A DNA stretch of 17,669 nt from Coriobacteriaceae bacterium (GCA_012515495.1 JAAYYH010000045.1:1-17669), one strand, 5' to 3'. Positions 7,118 through 15,206 are shown, numbered from the stretch's first letter. The notes: generated by a model from the letters alone, not told the origin. Program-made: numbers and translations.

Positions 7118-8386
7118 ATGGCAGAATACCGTGGCAAACACAGCAGCCAACCCGCGTCCGATCAAGACGAGCTGCCAACGCGCAGAGAGGGCAGACGCCG
7201 AAGCGCCAATACGACACCATCTGGAAACCAGCCACGTCGATCTTACAGCGGCAAACGTTCGCGTAGCGCTCATCGTCAGGCGGCACGGCAATTCTCCTCC
7301 TATGACACATCAGCCATCCGTTCGCGGCGCATGAGCCCCCTGGTGACTGTCGTCAGCATTGTGGTGGCATTGGCCGTTTTGATTGGACTGGTCTTTGGCG
7401 GCATCAAGCTTTATGAGTATTTCTCAGCTGGTCAATCTCAAAAGGTCGAAGCCGGTAAGTCGGTAACAGTGGTAATCAAAGAGGGTTCATCAACGTCAAT
7501 CATCGCCAGCGAGTTGAAAAAGGCCGGCGTGATCTCTGATGAGGCTACGTTCAAGAATGCTGTCGTCGCTCGTGAAGTTGACAACTCGCTCAAGCCAGGT
7601 GAGTATCAGCTGATCACCTTGATGGACATGGATGTCCTCATTGACAAGCTCGTTGCCGGTCCCGTGGAGTTGGCCACAGGCAACCGACTCACTATCCCAG
7701 AGGGTCTGACAATAGAGCAGACTGCCCAGACCGTGGAGCAGGCTACTGGCATCTCCGCCAGTGAATTCGCGAACTTGGCCCATTCTGCCGATCTGTTCAT
7801 CGATGAGTATCCTTTCCTCGAAGGCGCGTATAACAACTCCCTGGAGGGCTTCCTCTATCCCAAGACCTATGTCATTCCCTATGAGGCATCGGCTACCGAT
7901 GTGATCATAACGCTCCTCGATCAGTTCCAGATCGAGACGGCAGGCTTGGATTTCTCCTATGCTACGGAGCACAATCTGACCTTGTTCGACGTTGTCACCA
8001 TTGCCTCCCTGATCGAGCGCGAGACACGCCTTGATGATGAACGCCCCCTGATCGCATCAGTGATCTACAACCGCCTTCACGATGGTATGCGTCTACAGAT
8101 CGATGCGACAGTGCTCTATGCTTTAGGCAATCCTGCTGATAAACAGTATCTTTACAATGATGACCTGCTTGTCGACAGCCCCTACAATACCTATGCGGTT
8201 GATGGTTTGCCTGTAGGACCGATCTGTTCGCCTCGGCTGGGCTCGATTGATGCCGCGGCTCATCCCCCAGATACCAACTACTTCTACTACGTGATCAACT
8301 CTGAGGAAGGTACCCACACCTTCTGTGAGACAGAAGCAGAATTCTATGAGGCCAAGGCACTCTATCAGAGCCTTTTAGAGCAGTGA
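7118..8386 (+). CDS. mltG: Endolytic murein transglycosylase MltG (YceG-like), 422 aa
   Basis: MltG cuts nascent peptidoglycan strands in the membrane and so limits glycan length. The first 72 or so residues are cytoplasmic, polar and rich in R, S and Q. One membrane helix follows at about 75-97 (VTVVSIVVALAVLIGLVFGG), then an outside LysM-like region with SVTVVIKEGSSTSIIASELK. The catalytic YceG domain contains IASLIERETRLDDERPLIASV with the conserved Glu pair E300/E302. It also has YNRLHDGMRLQIDATVLYALG and SPYNTYAVDGLPVGPI. The long basic cytoplasmic tail is typical of Actinomycetota. The ATG is 15 bases after ruvX; the upstream ACGGATAG is a modest ribosome-binding site. Confidence 0.95.
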   Translation: MAEYRGKHSSQPASDQDELPTRREGRRRSANTTPSGNQPRRSYSGKRSRSAHRQAARQFSSYDTSAIRSRRMSPLVTVVSIVVALAVLIGLVFGGIKLYEYFSAGQSQKVEAGKSVTVVIKEGSSTSIIASELKKAGVISDEATFKNAVVAREVDNSLKPGEYQLITLMDMDVLIDKLVAGPVELATGNRLTIPEGLTIEQTAQTVEQATGISASEFANLAHSADLFIDEYPFLEGAYNNSLEGFLYPKTYVIPYEASATDVIITLLDQFQIETAGLDFSYATEHNLTLFDVVTIASLIERETRLDDERPLIASVIYNRLHDGMRLQIDATVLYALGNPADKQYLYNDDLLVDSPYNTYAVDGLPVGPICSPRLGSIDAAAHPPDTNYFYYVINSEEGTHTFCETEAEFYEAKALYQSLLEQ

Positions 8387-8401
8387 TGGTTATCATATGA
8401 G

Positions 8402-8914
8402 ATGGCAATCGTGACAAAGATCGGTTTCTTCCAACCCGATGGGTTCTTTTCGGCGGTCGAATCCATTGACCCAGATGAACTGATAGCCAAAGGGTATAGG
8501 TCGGTGTTACTTGACATCGACAATACCTTGGTACCCAGAGATACCAAGCAGATTCCCAAAACTGTTGAACAGTGGATAGCGAAAGCCAAGGATAGCGGAC
8601 TCTCTATTTGTCTGTTGTCCAACAACTGGCACAAGACGGTATTCTCATACGCCGATCAATTGCAGCTGCCTTGTATCTACAAGGCGATGAAACCGCTGCC
8701 GTTCGCCTTCTTCGCTGCGATAAGACGGTTGGGGGCGAACAAGGAACAGACTGTTGTCATTGGCGATCAGCTGTTGACCGACGTGACCGGTGCGCATCTT
8801 ACAGGTATGCCGGCTATCATGGTCAAGCCACGGGCGAGCAAGGACCTCTGGCACACACTGCTACTCCGTCGTTTGGAGCGCGTGCTGATGGGCGATCGTC
8901 AACCGGACAGGTGA
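8402..8914 (+). CDS. YqeG-family HAD (subclass IIIA) phosphatase, 170 aa
   Basis: This HAD-superfamily hydrolase has motif I DIDNT at residues 38-42 (nucleophile D38, acid/base D40) and motif II in LLSNNWH. The lysine motif is in YKAMKPLPFAFF and the final acidic motif in VVIGDQLLTDVTGAHLTGM. Length and motif order match YqeG, a small phosphatase of unknown physiological substrate. In Bacillus yqeG also lies just upstream of the aroE homologue, so its place here is conserved even though it interrupts the usual actinobacterial mltG-aroE order. The ATG at 8402 lacks a clear ribosome-binding site; TATCAT at 8391-8396 sits five bases before it and could drive a leaderless message, or translation may be coupled to mltG 15 bases upstream. 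Confidence 0.88.
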   Translation: MAIVTKIGFFQPDGFFSAVESIDPDELIAKGYRSVLLDIDNTLVPRDTKQIPKTVEQWIAKAKDSGLSICLLSNNWHKTVFSYADQLQLPCIYKAMKPLPFAFFAAIRRLGANKEQTVVIGDQLLTDVTGAHLTGMPAIMVKPRASKDLWHTLLLRRLERVLMGDRQPDR

Positions 8915-8926
8915 CAACCCGAGAAC

Positions 8927-8932
8927 AGGAGG
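8927..8932 (+). promoter_or_regulatory. Ribosome-binding site fixing the aroE start
   Basis: A full AGGAGG lies 11 bases before ATG 8944, slightly long spacing but the only strong site in the 29-base gap after yqeG. It argues against the longer open frame that begins inside yqeG. Confidence 0.65.
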
Positions 8933-8943
8933 TTGCAGGCAAT

Positions 8944-9909
8944 ATGAGAGTAGGACTTGCTGGCCATCCCATCGATCACTCGCTTTCACCCTGCATCCAC
9001 GCAGCGGCCTATCGGGAACTGGGATTGGACTGGAGCTATGAGCTTTTCCCTTGCGAAACTGCGGGCAGTTTCGATCAGTTGATCACAGGCATCCGCTGTG
9101 GCAAACGAGACATCGCCGCCCTCAACGTCACAACACCCTACAAGCATTTAGCATTGCAGCTTTGCGATAGCCCCGACTCAGAGAGTCAGGTTATCGGTGG
9201 TACGAACGTCCTGACGTGTGCCAGTCCCTTTAACATCATCGGTCACAACAGCGATGGTCGTGCTGCGCTCCGTTCATTATGCGCTGTTGGATTTAAACCC
9301 GAAGGGTCAGAGGTTGTGATTTGCGGAACTGGCCCGGTGGCAGCAGCGGTACTATTGGCATTGGTCCAAAGAAAAGTTGCAGCTGTACACATCCTCAGCC
9401 GAGACGAGCATAAAGCCAGGCAGTTCATCAACCGATTTGAAGAAACGTATCAGCATCTGGCTAGTCAAGAGTTGACCTGCACTGATGCATCGGCGTCTGA
9501 AGGTCCGAGAATAGCAGGCAAGGTCCAAGTGACGGCAAGCTTTGAACCAATGACGCGGATCACTGCCATCAACCAGAGTGATCTGGCGATAGCCTTACAA
9601 CAATCGAGTGCTCTGATCGATGCCACGCCTCTGGGAATGCGGCCTGGTGACCCTTCAGTTGTTGCGGTTGAGCTACTGCACTCAGCTCTGATAGTCCTGG
9701 ATACAGTCTACGGTCATGGCGAGACCGCTTTATTGGCTGGAGCGCGAGCAGCTGAAGCGCGAGCACTGGATGGTTTGGCGATGCTGGTGGAGCAAGCTGC
9801 CTTAAGCATTGAGCACTGGCTTGTAGATCTTGGTATGGCAAGGATGGTCGCTCCGCGGGAGACGATGATGAAAGCGGCTGTAGCCGAGTTAACTGCCAGA
9901 GGAGTCTGA
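8944..9909 (+). CDS. aroE: Shikimate 5-dehydrogenase, 321 aa
   Basis: AroE reduces 3-dehydroshikimate to shikimate with NADPH. The shikimate-binding half has SLSP (13-16), the catalytic lysine K67 in NVTTPYK, GGTNVL (85-90) and the catalytic D104 in HNSDG. The cofactor half has CGTGPVAAA at 128-136 in place of the usual GAGGAA loop. It ends with IDATPLGM and DTVYGHGETALLAGARAAEARALDG. The protein is about 40-50 residues longer than a typical AroE; the extra length falls around 160-215, between the NADP loop and IDATPLGM. ATG 8944 is chosen because homologues begin at this point and AGGAGG (927-932 of the 8000s) precedes it. The frame is open upstream but overlaps yqeG. First gene of the aro cluster. 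Confidence 0.93.
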   Translation: MRVGLAGHPIDHSLSPCIHAAAYRELGLDWSYELFPCETAGSFDQLITGIRCGKRDIAALNVTTPYKHLALQLCDSPDSESQVIGGTNVLTCASPFNIIGHNSDGRAALRSLCAVGFKPEGSEVVICGTGPVAAAVLLALVQRKVAAVHILSRDEHKARQFINRFEETYQHLASQELTCTDASASEGPRIAGKVQVTASFEPMTRITAINQSDLAIALQQSSALIDATPLGMRPGDPSVVAVELLHSALIVLDTVYGHGETALLAGARAAEARALDGLAMLVEQAALSIEHWLVDLGMARMVAPRETMMKAAVAELTARGV

Positions 9910-9975
9910 TCTACAGCCTGAGAACCGTCGAGTCGGTGGCTTTACTGGCTTGTCGTGTGGTTGTCTGTGTTGCAA

Positions 9976-9984
9976 TGGTAGAAT
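9976..9984 (+). promoter_or_regulatory. Extended -10 promoter before aroC
   Basis: TG-G-TAGAAT is an extended -10 with five of six matches in the 110-base gap between aroE and aroC. Transcription would begin at about 9990-9991. It suggests that aroC and later aro genes can be transcribed separately from aroE. No good -35 stands at the normal distance. Confidence 0.42.
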
Positions 9985-10006
9985 TCCATATGTATTCCGT
10001 TTCTCC

Positions 10007-10013
10007 AGAGAGG
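10007..10013 (+). promoter_or_regulatory. Ribosome-binding site fixing the aroC start
   Basis: AGAGAGG ends six bases before ATG 10020, ideal spacing, and the protein from this ATG starts exactly at the family's conserved AGESHG region. Confidence 0.65.
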
Positions 10014-10019
10014 TTCCGG

Positions 10020-11195
10020 ATGAGATATCAAAGTGCAGGCGAATCACATGGACCCGCCTTGGTGGCGATTGTCAACGAGGTTCCCGCAGGTGTGATCCTG
10101 AGCGCAGCTGGCATCGATGTCGATCTAGCTCGCAGACAAAGTGGCTATGGCCGCGGTGGTCGGATGGCGATTGAGCAAGACAGGGCTGAGATCTTGAGTG
10201 GTGTGCGTTTTGGCAAGACCATCGGTTCACCGGTGGCCATCAAGATCAGCAATCGTGATTGGCCAAACTGGAGCGAACGTATGTCGCAGGAGGGGAGGCC
10301 TCCGCATGATCTGGTGCGGGAGCAGTCACCACGCCCAGGGCATGCTGATCTGGTAGGAGCACTGAAGATCGGCACACAGGATTGCCGTGACATCTTGGAG
10401 AGAGCCAGTGCCCGAGAGACAGCCTCACGAGTTGCAGCAGGAGCTGTAGCCAGGGCATTCCTCTCACATCTCGGTGTTGAGATCGGCTCGTATGTCACCC
10501 GCATCGGCTCAGTGATCTTGCCAGATGAAGCCATTGCCCGCAAGAAAGGCGTTTTCTCTGCGACCAAGGTCGAAGCGTCATCTGTGCGTTGTCCGGATGA
10601 GGCAGTAAGTCTGGAGATGGTGACGGCCATTGATGAAGCGCGTGCGGCAGGCGAGAGTCTGGGCGGTTGGTTCAATGTCAGTGTCACTGGATTAGTGCCG
10701 GGAATCGGTGGTTACGCGCAGGCGTCTGATCGTCTGAGCGGTGCTTTGGCGGGAGCAGTCTGTTCTATCCCAGCTATCAAGGGAGTGCAGTTCGGATTGG
10801 GTTTCCTCGCAGGAGGTTTACCCGGTAGTCAGGTCCATGACGCCATCGTCAACCCTGAGGGTTCGGGTGGCAAAGGCATACTCCGACGCGCGAGTAACAA
10901 TGCCGGTGGGCTTGAAGGAGGGATGACCACGGGAGAGCCGCTGTTGATCAGTGCGGTGATGAAGCCGATACCTACGCTGACAAAGCCGCTGCAGACCATC
11001 GATCTGCTTTCACGCCAGATTACCGAGGCTTCCAAGGAGCGCTCGGACATCTGTGCTGTTCCGGCTGCTGCAGTAGTTGCTGAAGCTGAGGTAGCCCTGG
11101 TGCTGGCAGACGCATATCAACGCAAATTCGGCTATGACACCATGCCAGACATCCTCGAGGCGTTCAAGGCTTACATCGAGCGGATCAGTCGGTAA
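10020..11195 (+). CDS. aroC: Chorismate synthase, 391 aa
   Basis: AroC converts EPSP to chorismate using reduced FMN, the last step of the shikimate pathway. The protein begins MRYQSAGESHGP with active-site H10. It then has RRQSGYGRGGRMAIEQD (39-54) and PRPGHADL with the second conserved H108. ERASARETASRVAAGAVAR follows, then RASNNAGGLEGGMTTGEP and ERSDICAVPAAAVVAEAE. The length near 390 matches the actinobacterial/Bacillus type. ATG 10020 is preferred because homologues start here and AGAGAGG lies six bases upstream. The frame is open further back (ATG at 9990, 9975), and ATG 9990 would sit exactly at the predicted transcription start as a leaderless start, adding ten residues. Confidence 0.96.
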   Translation: MRYQSAGESHGPALVAIVNEVPAGVILSAAGIDVDLARRQSGYGRGGRMAIEQDRAEILSGVRFGKTIGSPVAIKISNRDWPNWSERMSQEGRPPHDLVREQSPRPGHADLVGALKIGTQDCRDILERASARETASRVAAGAVARAFLSHLGVEIGSYVTRIGSVILPDEAIARKKGVFSATKVEASSVRCPDEAVSLEMVTAIDEARAAGESLGGWFNVSVTGLVPGIGGYAQASDRLSGALAGAVCSIPAIKGVQFGLGFLAGGLPGSQVHDAIVNPEGSGGKGILRRASNNAGGLEGGMTTGEPLLISAVMKPIPTLTKPLQTIDLLSRQITEASKERSDICAVPAAAVVAEAEVALVLADAYQRKFGYDTMPDILEAFKAYIERISR

Positions 11196-11201
11196 TCCCA
11201 G

Positions 11202-11726
11202 GTGGAAAACGTATCATCGGGACATATCGTGCTGATAGGCTTCATGGGCTCGGGAAAATCGAGCGTTGCGCGGGTTTTAGCTGCGAAGACGGGGCTGGCA
11301 CACGTGGACACTGACGATATGGTTGTGCGTCAGGCAGGCATGAGCATCCCTGACATCTTCGCCAAGGAAGGCGAAGCAGGTTTTCGCGATCGTGAGCATG
11401 ATGTACTGAAGACACTGATTGCCATGGAACCGTGCGTTATCTCCTCTGGTGGTGGGGTGGTTGTCCGTGAGGAGAATCGGATTCTATTGCGACAACTCGG
11501 TACTGTGGTCTATTTGGAAGTGACCGCAAAGGAAGCCCTGGCCCGCATTGGGCATAATGAAGAACGTCCATTACTACGGGGATCGGTTTCGCCTCAACAA
11601 CTCCTCGATCGACGGCAGGATTGGTATGAGGGTGTTGCGGATGTCAGCATTAACACCTCTTCTCAGAGCATCAGCCAGATAGCCAGTGATATCTATCGTC
11701 GGTTGCGAGAGCTGCAGGTCATCTGA
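11202..11726 (+). CDS. aroK: Shikimate kinase, 174 aa
   Basis: AroK phosphorylates shikimate at the 3-hydroxyl with ATP. It has the P-loop GFMGSGKSS at residues 13-21 and the shikimate-binding DTDDMV (D37/D38 region). FRDREHDVL, the SSGGGVV loop and the lid motif ERPLLRG are also present. Length is standard. The GTG at 11202 comes six bases after the aroC stop and has no strong ribosome-binding site, so coupling to aroC is likely. A second in-frame GTG at 11229 would start at VLIGFMGSGKS and cannot be excluded. It precedes aroB, its usual partner. Confidence 0.95.
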   Translation: MENVSSGHIVLIGFMGSGKSSVARVLAAKTGLAHVDTDDMVVRQAGMSIPDIFAKEGEAGFRDREHDVLKTLIAMEPCVISSGGGVVVREENRILLRQLGTVVYLEVTAKEALARIGHNEERPLLRGSVSPQQLLDRRQDWYEGVADVSINTSSQSISQIASDIYRRLRELQVI

Positions 11727-11808
11727 GCGTCCCATTCCAGGGTTTGGATAAGCGTTGGACGTTTACCTGATGTCTGCAGATCACAACGGGAAAACAGGAA
11801 GGGTAGAG

Positions 11809-12909
11809 ATGAGTACACGCAGACTGAGGGTCATCCTTGAGGGTGGCTGTACCTATGATATTCGGATCGGTCATGGCCTGCTCGCCAATCTCGCCCTCCA
11901 GGTACGCGAGGTCAGCCAAGCGACAAGAGCTGTGGTCATCACCGACAGTGAGGTGGGTCCGCTTTATCTAAATGACGTCAAGGCTGGATTGCAGTTGGCT
12001 GGCTTCGAGGTCTTTGACCTGAGCCTTCCCGCTGGTGAAGAAAGCAAGAGTGTTGTCGTAGCGGCTGAGCTCTGGGACGCGCTGGCGCTTCTGGGTATTG
12101 GAAGAGATGGAGTGATCATCGCCTTGGGCGGCGGAGTCGTTGGTGATATCGCCGGCTTTGTAGCGGCTACCTATATGCGTGGAATCGATTTCATCCAAGT
12201 GCCAACCACCTTATTGGCGATGGTTGATTCGTCAATCGGGGGCAAGAATGGCATCAATCTGGCTGGCGGTAAGAACCTTGTGGGCACATTCAGGCAACCT
12301 AGCTATGTTGCTGCCGACCTGGTCACACTGGCGACACTGCCAGACAGCGAATGGGATAACGGTTTTGCGGAGATCGCGAAATCCGCAATAATTGAAGGCA
12401 AGGACTTCACCCAGTGGCTTCTGGACAACACCGACAGCTTGTTGGCACATTCTGAGGATACCGTGCAGCAGGCGATTGTGAGGTCCCTAAGTTTCAAGGC
12501 ATATGTCGTCGCGCATGATGAGCAGGAGAAGGGTCTACGCGAATGCCTGAACTATGGTCATACCTTCGCGCACGCCTTAGAGGCGGTTGCTGGCTATGGC
12601 AAGGTGTCACACGGCAGGGCAGTGGCTGAGGGTATGCGCTTCGCAGCGCGTCTGGCTGTGGAGGCGATTGGTGTCTCCGAGCAATTCGTCAAGCTTCAAG
12701 ACGATTTGCTGGACGGGCTTGGTCTGATGCCCATACGCGAAGCATACTCTGCCGATAAGCTGTTCGAAAAGATGTTCTCAGATAAGAAGGTGCGCGACAG
12801 CAAGCTACGCTTTGTGTTGGCTACGAAACCAGGGGAGTGGCAGGCGGTTGTCGTCGATCCGGACCTGATCAAGATCTACCTGATACTATGGGAACAGGCT
12901 CGGATATAA
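11809..12909 (+). CDS. aroB: 3-dehydroquinate synthase, 366 aa
   Basis: AroB turns DAHP into 3-dehydroquinate with NAD+ and a divalent metal. The NAD-binding loop GGGVVGDIAGFVAATYMRG runs from about 107 to 125. PTTLLAMVDSSIGGKNGIN is the substrate region. The expected metal ligands are E188 in FAEIAKSAII, H251 in NYGHTFAHALE and H268 in KVSHGRA. ATG 11809 is chosen because AGGAAGGG (11796-11803) stands five bases upstream and the product then has the usual length. In-frame TTG 11755 and ATG 11770 would add 18 and 13 residues and have no clear ribosome-binding site. The 82-base gap after aroK shows no convincing promoter. Confidence 0.95.
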   Translation: MSTRRLRVILEGGCTYDIRIGHGLLANLALQVREVSQATRAVVITDSEVGPLYLNDVKAGLQLAGFEVFDLSLPAGEESKSVVVAAELWDALALLGIGRDGVIIALGGGVVGDIAGFVAATYMRGIDFIQVPTTLLAMVDSSIGGKNGINLAGGKNLVGTFRQPSYVAADLVTLATLPDSEWDNGFAEIAKSAIIEGKDFTQWLLDNTDSLLAHSEDTVQQAIVRSLSFKAYVVAHDEQEKGLRECLNYGHTFAHALEAVAGYGKVSHGRAVAEGMRFAARLAVEAIGVSEQFVKLQDDLLDGLGLMPIREAYSADKLFEKMFSDKKVRDSKLRFVLATKPGEWQAVVVDPDLIKIYLILWEQARI

Positions 12910-12980
12910 ATGGGATGGATGGTGCAAAGGACGCAGCTCGGATTAACAGACGTAAGACCATTGATCAGAAAGGACATTTC

Positions 12981-13451
12981 ATGAAGATATTGGTACTCAA
13001 CGGGCCTAATTTGAATCTGCTGGGCAGGCGCGAACCTGAAATCTACGGTTCACAGACGCTTGACGCGCTGAATCGCGAAGTCGCCGGGTATGTCGACGAA
13101 CGTAATGAGGTACGCAATCTGGATAATCAAGTGGATGTGCAGTTCTTCCAGTCCAATCACGAAGGTGTCCTCATCGATACGATTCAGAATTCTCCCCGCG
13201 CTTACCAGGGGGTCATCTACAATCCAGCTGGTCACAGCCATTATTCCATTGCCTTGCGCGATGCGATCGCGGCGGTTGAGACCCCGTTTGTCGAGGTGCA
13301 TCTCAGCGATATCTCCACGCGTGAGGAATTCCGCAGACATAGTGTCATGACCGATGTCTGTATCGGGCGGTTCATGGGTAAGGGAGCAGCGAGTTATTGT
13401 GAAGCCCTCGACCACCTCATCGATTATCTTGATTCCAGGCAGGAGGACTGA
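12981..13451 (+). CDS. aroQ: Type II 3-dehydroquinate dehydratase, 156 aa
   Basis: AroQ is the dodecameric type II dehydroquinase that forms 3-dehydroshikimate. The N-terminus LNGPNLNLLGRREPEIYG holds the catalytic Y22 and flexible-loop arginine. QSNHEG and NPAGHSHYSIALRDA (H87) follow, then EVHLSDISTREEFRRHS and GKGAASYCEAL. It is about ten residues longer than average, mainly between residues 38 and 55. ATG 12981 has AGAAAGGA (12967-12974) six bases upstream and matches the family start exactly; the frame is open back into aroB but that part is not protein-like. Its stop overlaps the start of the next gene by one base. Confidence 0.95.
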   Translation: MKILVLNGPNLNLLGRREPEIYGSQTLDALNREVAGYVDERNEVRNLDNQVDVQFFQSNHEGVLIDTIQNSPRAYQGVIYNPAGHSHYSIALRDAIAAVETPFVEVHLSDISTREEFRRHSVMTDVCIGRFMGKGAASYCEALDHLIDYLDSRQED

Positions 13452-14575
13452 TGGCGGCAGGTCGACGGATCGCTGCGCTGCGGGAGCTCCTCATTGAGAA
13501 GGATGTGGATTTCTGGTTGTGCACTCATACCTCTGATATCCGTTGGCTGACTGGTTTTGAACGTGTTTTTGACTCAGAGCAGGCTCATGTCGTACTAGTG
13601 TCTGAAGATATCGCCTTCCTGCACAGCGATACTCGCTATGGTCAGTCGTTGAGAGAGCGTGATACCGCTGGCCTCTGGGAGATATCCGACGAGGCTGCGC
13701 GACATCCGGAATGCATCGCGCAAAGGCTTGTTGACAACGCTTCAACGGCACAGAGGGTTATTCGCATCGGCCTGGAGACTGATGTTCGCCTCGACCATTT
13801 CCGAGCATTACGCAAGGCACTCGATGAGAGACTCGGCCAGGATGGCTATGAGTTGGTGGAGCTCAGTGATGTTGTTGCCAATCTGAGAGCTGTCAAAGAC
13901 GATGATGAGATCGCAGCGATCAGGAAAGCCCAAGAATTCACCGACGCCGCTTATACGTATATGTTGGAATGGTTGCAGGTTGGCAGAAGTGAAAGGGAGG
14001 CAGCACTTGAGCTGGAATACACCCTGCGCAGCCTCGGTGCCGATGGCGTGGCTTTCCCGTCGATAGTTGCCAGTGGGCCCAACAGCGCTGTTCCGCATGC
14101 TGTCCCAACCGATCGACGTTTCGAACAGGGTGACTTCGTTTTAATGGACTTTGGAGCGCGCTATCTGGATTACTGCGCTGATATGACCCGTACCGTTGTC
14201 ATTGGTTCGGCCAGTGAGCAACAGCGGCAGATCCACGCTGCCGTGCTGGAGGCTCAAAAGGTGGTCAAGGTACAGCTGCGGGCTGGAAAAACGGGTGAGG
14301 AATTGCACAGACTCGCTGCTGATGTCATTGCGGCTGCCGGTTTCCCTAAAGCATTCATCCATTCGTTGGGGCATGGTGTGGGTATCGACATCCATGAGCT
14401 CCCAGCTTTGGCGCCAAGGGTGACACAAACCTTGGTCTCGGGTAATGTGGTGACTATAGAGCCGGGCGTCTATCTGCCTGGTATCGGTGGTGTGCGTATC
14501 GAGGATTTTGGCCTGGTGACGAATGAGGGATTCGTGGATTTCACAAAGTCTTCGCATGAATTACTTGAACTATAG
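13451..14575 (+). CDS. M24B metallopeptidase, Xaa-Pro aminopeptidase/dipeptidase type, 374 aa
   Basis: This is a proline-specific peptidase of the creatinase/PepQ-PepP family. The N-terminal creatinase-like domain covers about residues 1-145 (FWLCTHTSDIRWLTGF). The pita-bread catalytic domain has the five metal ligands D233, D244 (DFGARYLDYCADMTRT), H308 (HSLGHGVGIDIHE), E337 (TIEPGVY) and E351 (RIEDFG). The position between aroQ and efp is conserved in Gram-positives (yqhT in Bacillus), and a peptidase for Xaa-Pro bonds next to EF-P, which helps polyproline synthesis, is a suggestive pairing. AGGAGG at 13441-13446 and a one-base overlap with aroQ fix the start. Dipeptidase and aminopeptidase specificities cannot be told apart here. 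Confidence 0.92.
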   Translation: MAAGRRIAALRELLIEKDVDFWLCTHTSDIRWLTGFERVFDSEQAHVVLVSEDIAFLHSDTRYGQSLRERDTAGLWEISDEAARHPECIAQRLVDNASTAQRVIRIGLETDVRLDHFRALRKALDERLGQDGYELVELSDVVANLRAVKDDDEIAAIRKAQEFTDAAYTYMLEWLQVGRSEREAALELEYTLRSLGADGVAFPSIVASGPNSAVPHAVPTDRRFEQGDFVLMDFGARYLDYCADMTRTVVIGSASEQQRQIHAAVLEAQKVVKVQLRAGKTGEELHRLAADVIAAAGFPKAFIHSLGHGVGIDIHELPALAPRVTQTLVSGNVVTIEPGVYLPGIGGVRIEDFGLVTNEGFVDFTKSSHELLEL

Positions 14576-14585
14576 GGCTGTCAGG

Positions 14586-14615
14586 CTGTGAGGTCAAAGC
14601 TCAATCGTCTATAAT
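14586..14615 (+). promoter_or_regulatory. Promoter for efp with perfect -10
   Basis: TATAAT at 14610-14615 is a perfect -10. A weak CTGTGA at 14586-14591 lies at 18-base spacing. The start of transcription would fall near 14622, giving a leader of about 24 bases with the ribosome-binding site AAAGGA at 14635-14640. efp can thus be expressed apart from the aro genes. Confidence 0.5.
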
Positions 14616-14645
14616 TCCAGCTTACAGAAACCAGAAAGGAAGATC

Positions 14646-15206
14646 GTGGCGATTTCAACTGCAGATTTTAAGAACGGTAAGGCGATATTGATTGATGGTA
14701 AGCCGTGCGTCATCATCGAGTTCCAACATGTCAAACCCGGGAAAGGCGGTGCATTTGTGCGCACCAAGATCCGCGATATCCGCACCGGGCGCGTCAACGA
14801 CCTGACATTCAGATCAGGTGAGAAGTTCGATGAGATCCGCATGGATACCAAGGAGATGCAATTCCTCTACAGCGACGATGACGGTTTTAATTTCATGGAT
14901 ACCAGCGACTATAATCAAGTCTCGTTGCCCGCAGAGAAAGTTGGTGATGCTGCCAAATGGCTGAAGGAAAACGATATCGCGTCACTGCAGTATGCCGGCG
15001 ATGAACTGATCGGAGTCGAGCCTCCGATGTTCGTCGAGCTTGAAGTCGTGGAGACCGAACCGGGCTTTAAGGGTGACACGGTACAGGGTGGCAGCAAGCC
15101 GGCGACTCTGGAAACCGGAGCTGTGGTACAAGTGCCGATGTTCGTCAACACTGGGGATGTATTGAGAATCGATACCAGAGACGGTCGTTATATCACCCGT
15201 ATCTGA
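14646..15206 (+). CDS. efp: Translation elongation factor P, 186 aa
   Basis: EF-P enters the ribosomal E site and relieves stalling at proline runs. It has the three-domain length of 186. The KOW-like N-terminal domain carries the tip loop KPGKGGAFVRTK with the functional lysine at K33, and the C-terminal part has TGAVVQVPMFVNTGDVLRIDTRDGRYITR. The loop reads PGKGG. The palindromic PGKGP that I recall for most Actinomycetota EF-P, where the lysine is reported unmodified, is absent, so the modification state is open. GTG start with AAAGGA five bases upstream. No EF-P modification gene (epmA/epmB, ymfI) is in the window. Confidence 0.97.
   Translation: MAISTADFKNGKAILIDGKPCVIIEFQHVKPGKGGAFVRTKIRDIRTGRVNDLTFRSGEKFDEIRMDTKEMQFLYSDDDGFNFMDTSDYNQVSLPAEKVGDAAKWLKENDIASLQYAGDELIGVEPPMFVELEVVETEPGFKGDTVQGGSKPATLETGAVVQVPMFVNTGDVLRIDTRDGRYITRI

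Noticed and set aside
8608..8943. Upstream open extension of the aroE frame
   Set aside because: It overlaps yqeG, whose HAD motifs are clear; AroE homology begins at 8944 after AGGAGG.
9980..9992. Adjacent GAATTC and CATATG, which look like a cloning-vector junction
   Set aside because: The reading continues naturally into aroC and the surrounding DNA matches the chromosome in style; the two sites are coincidental.
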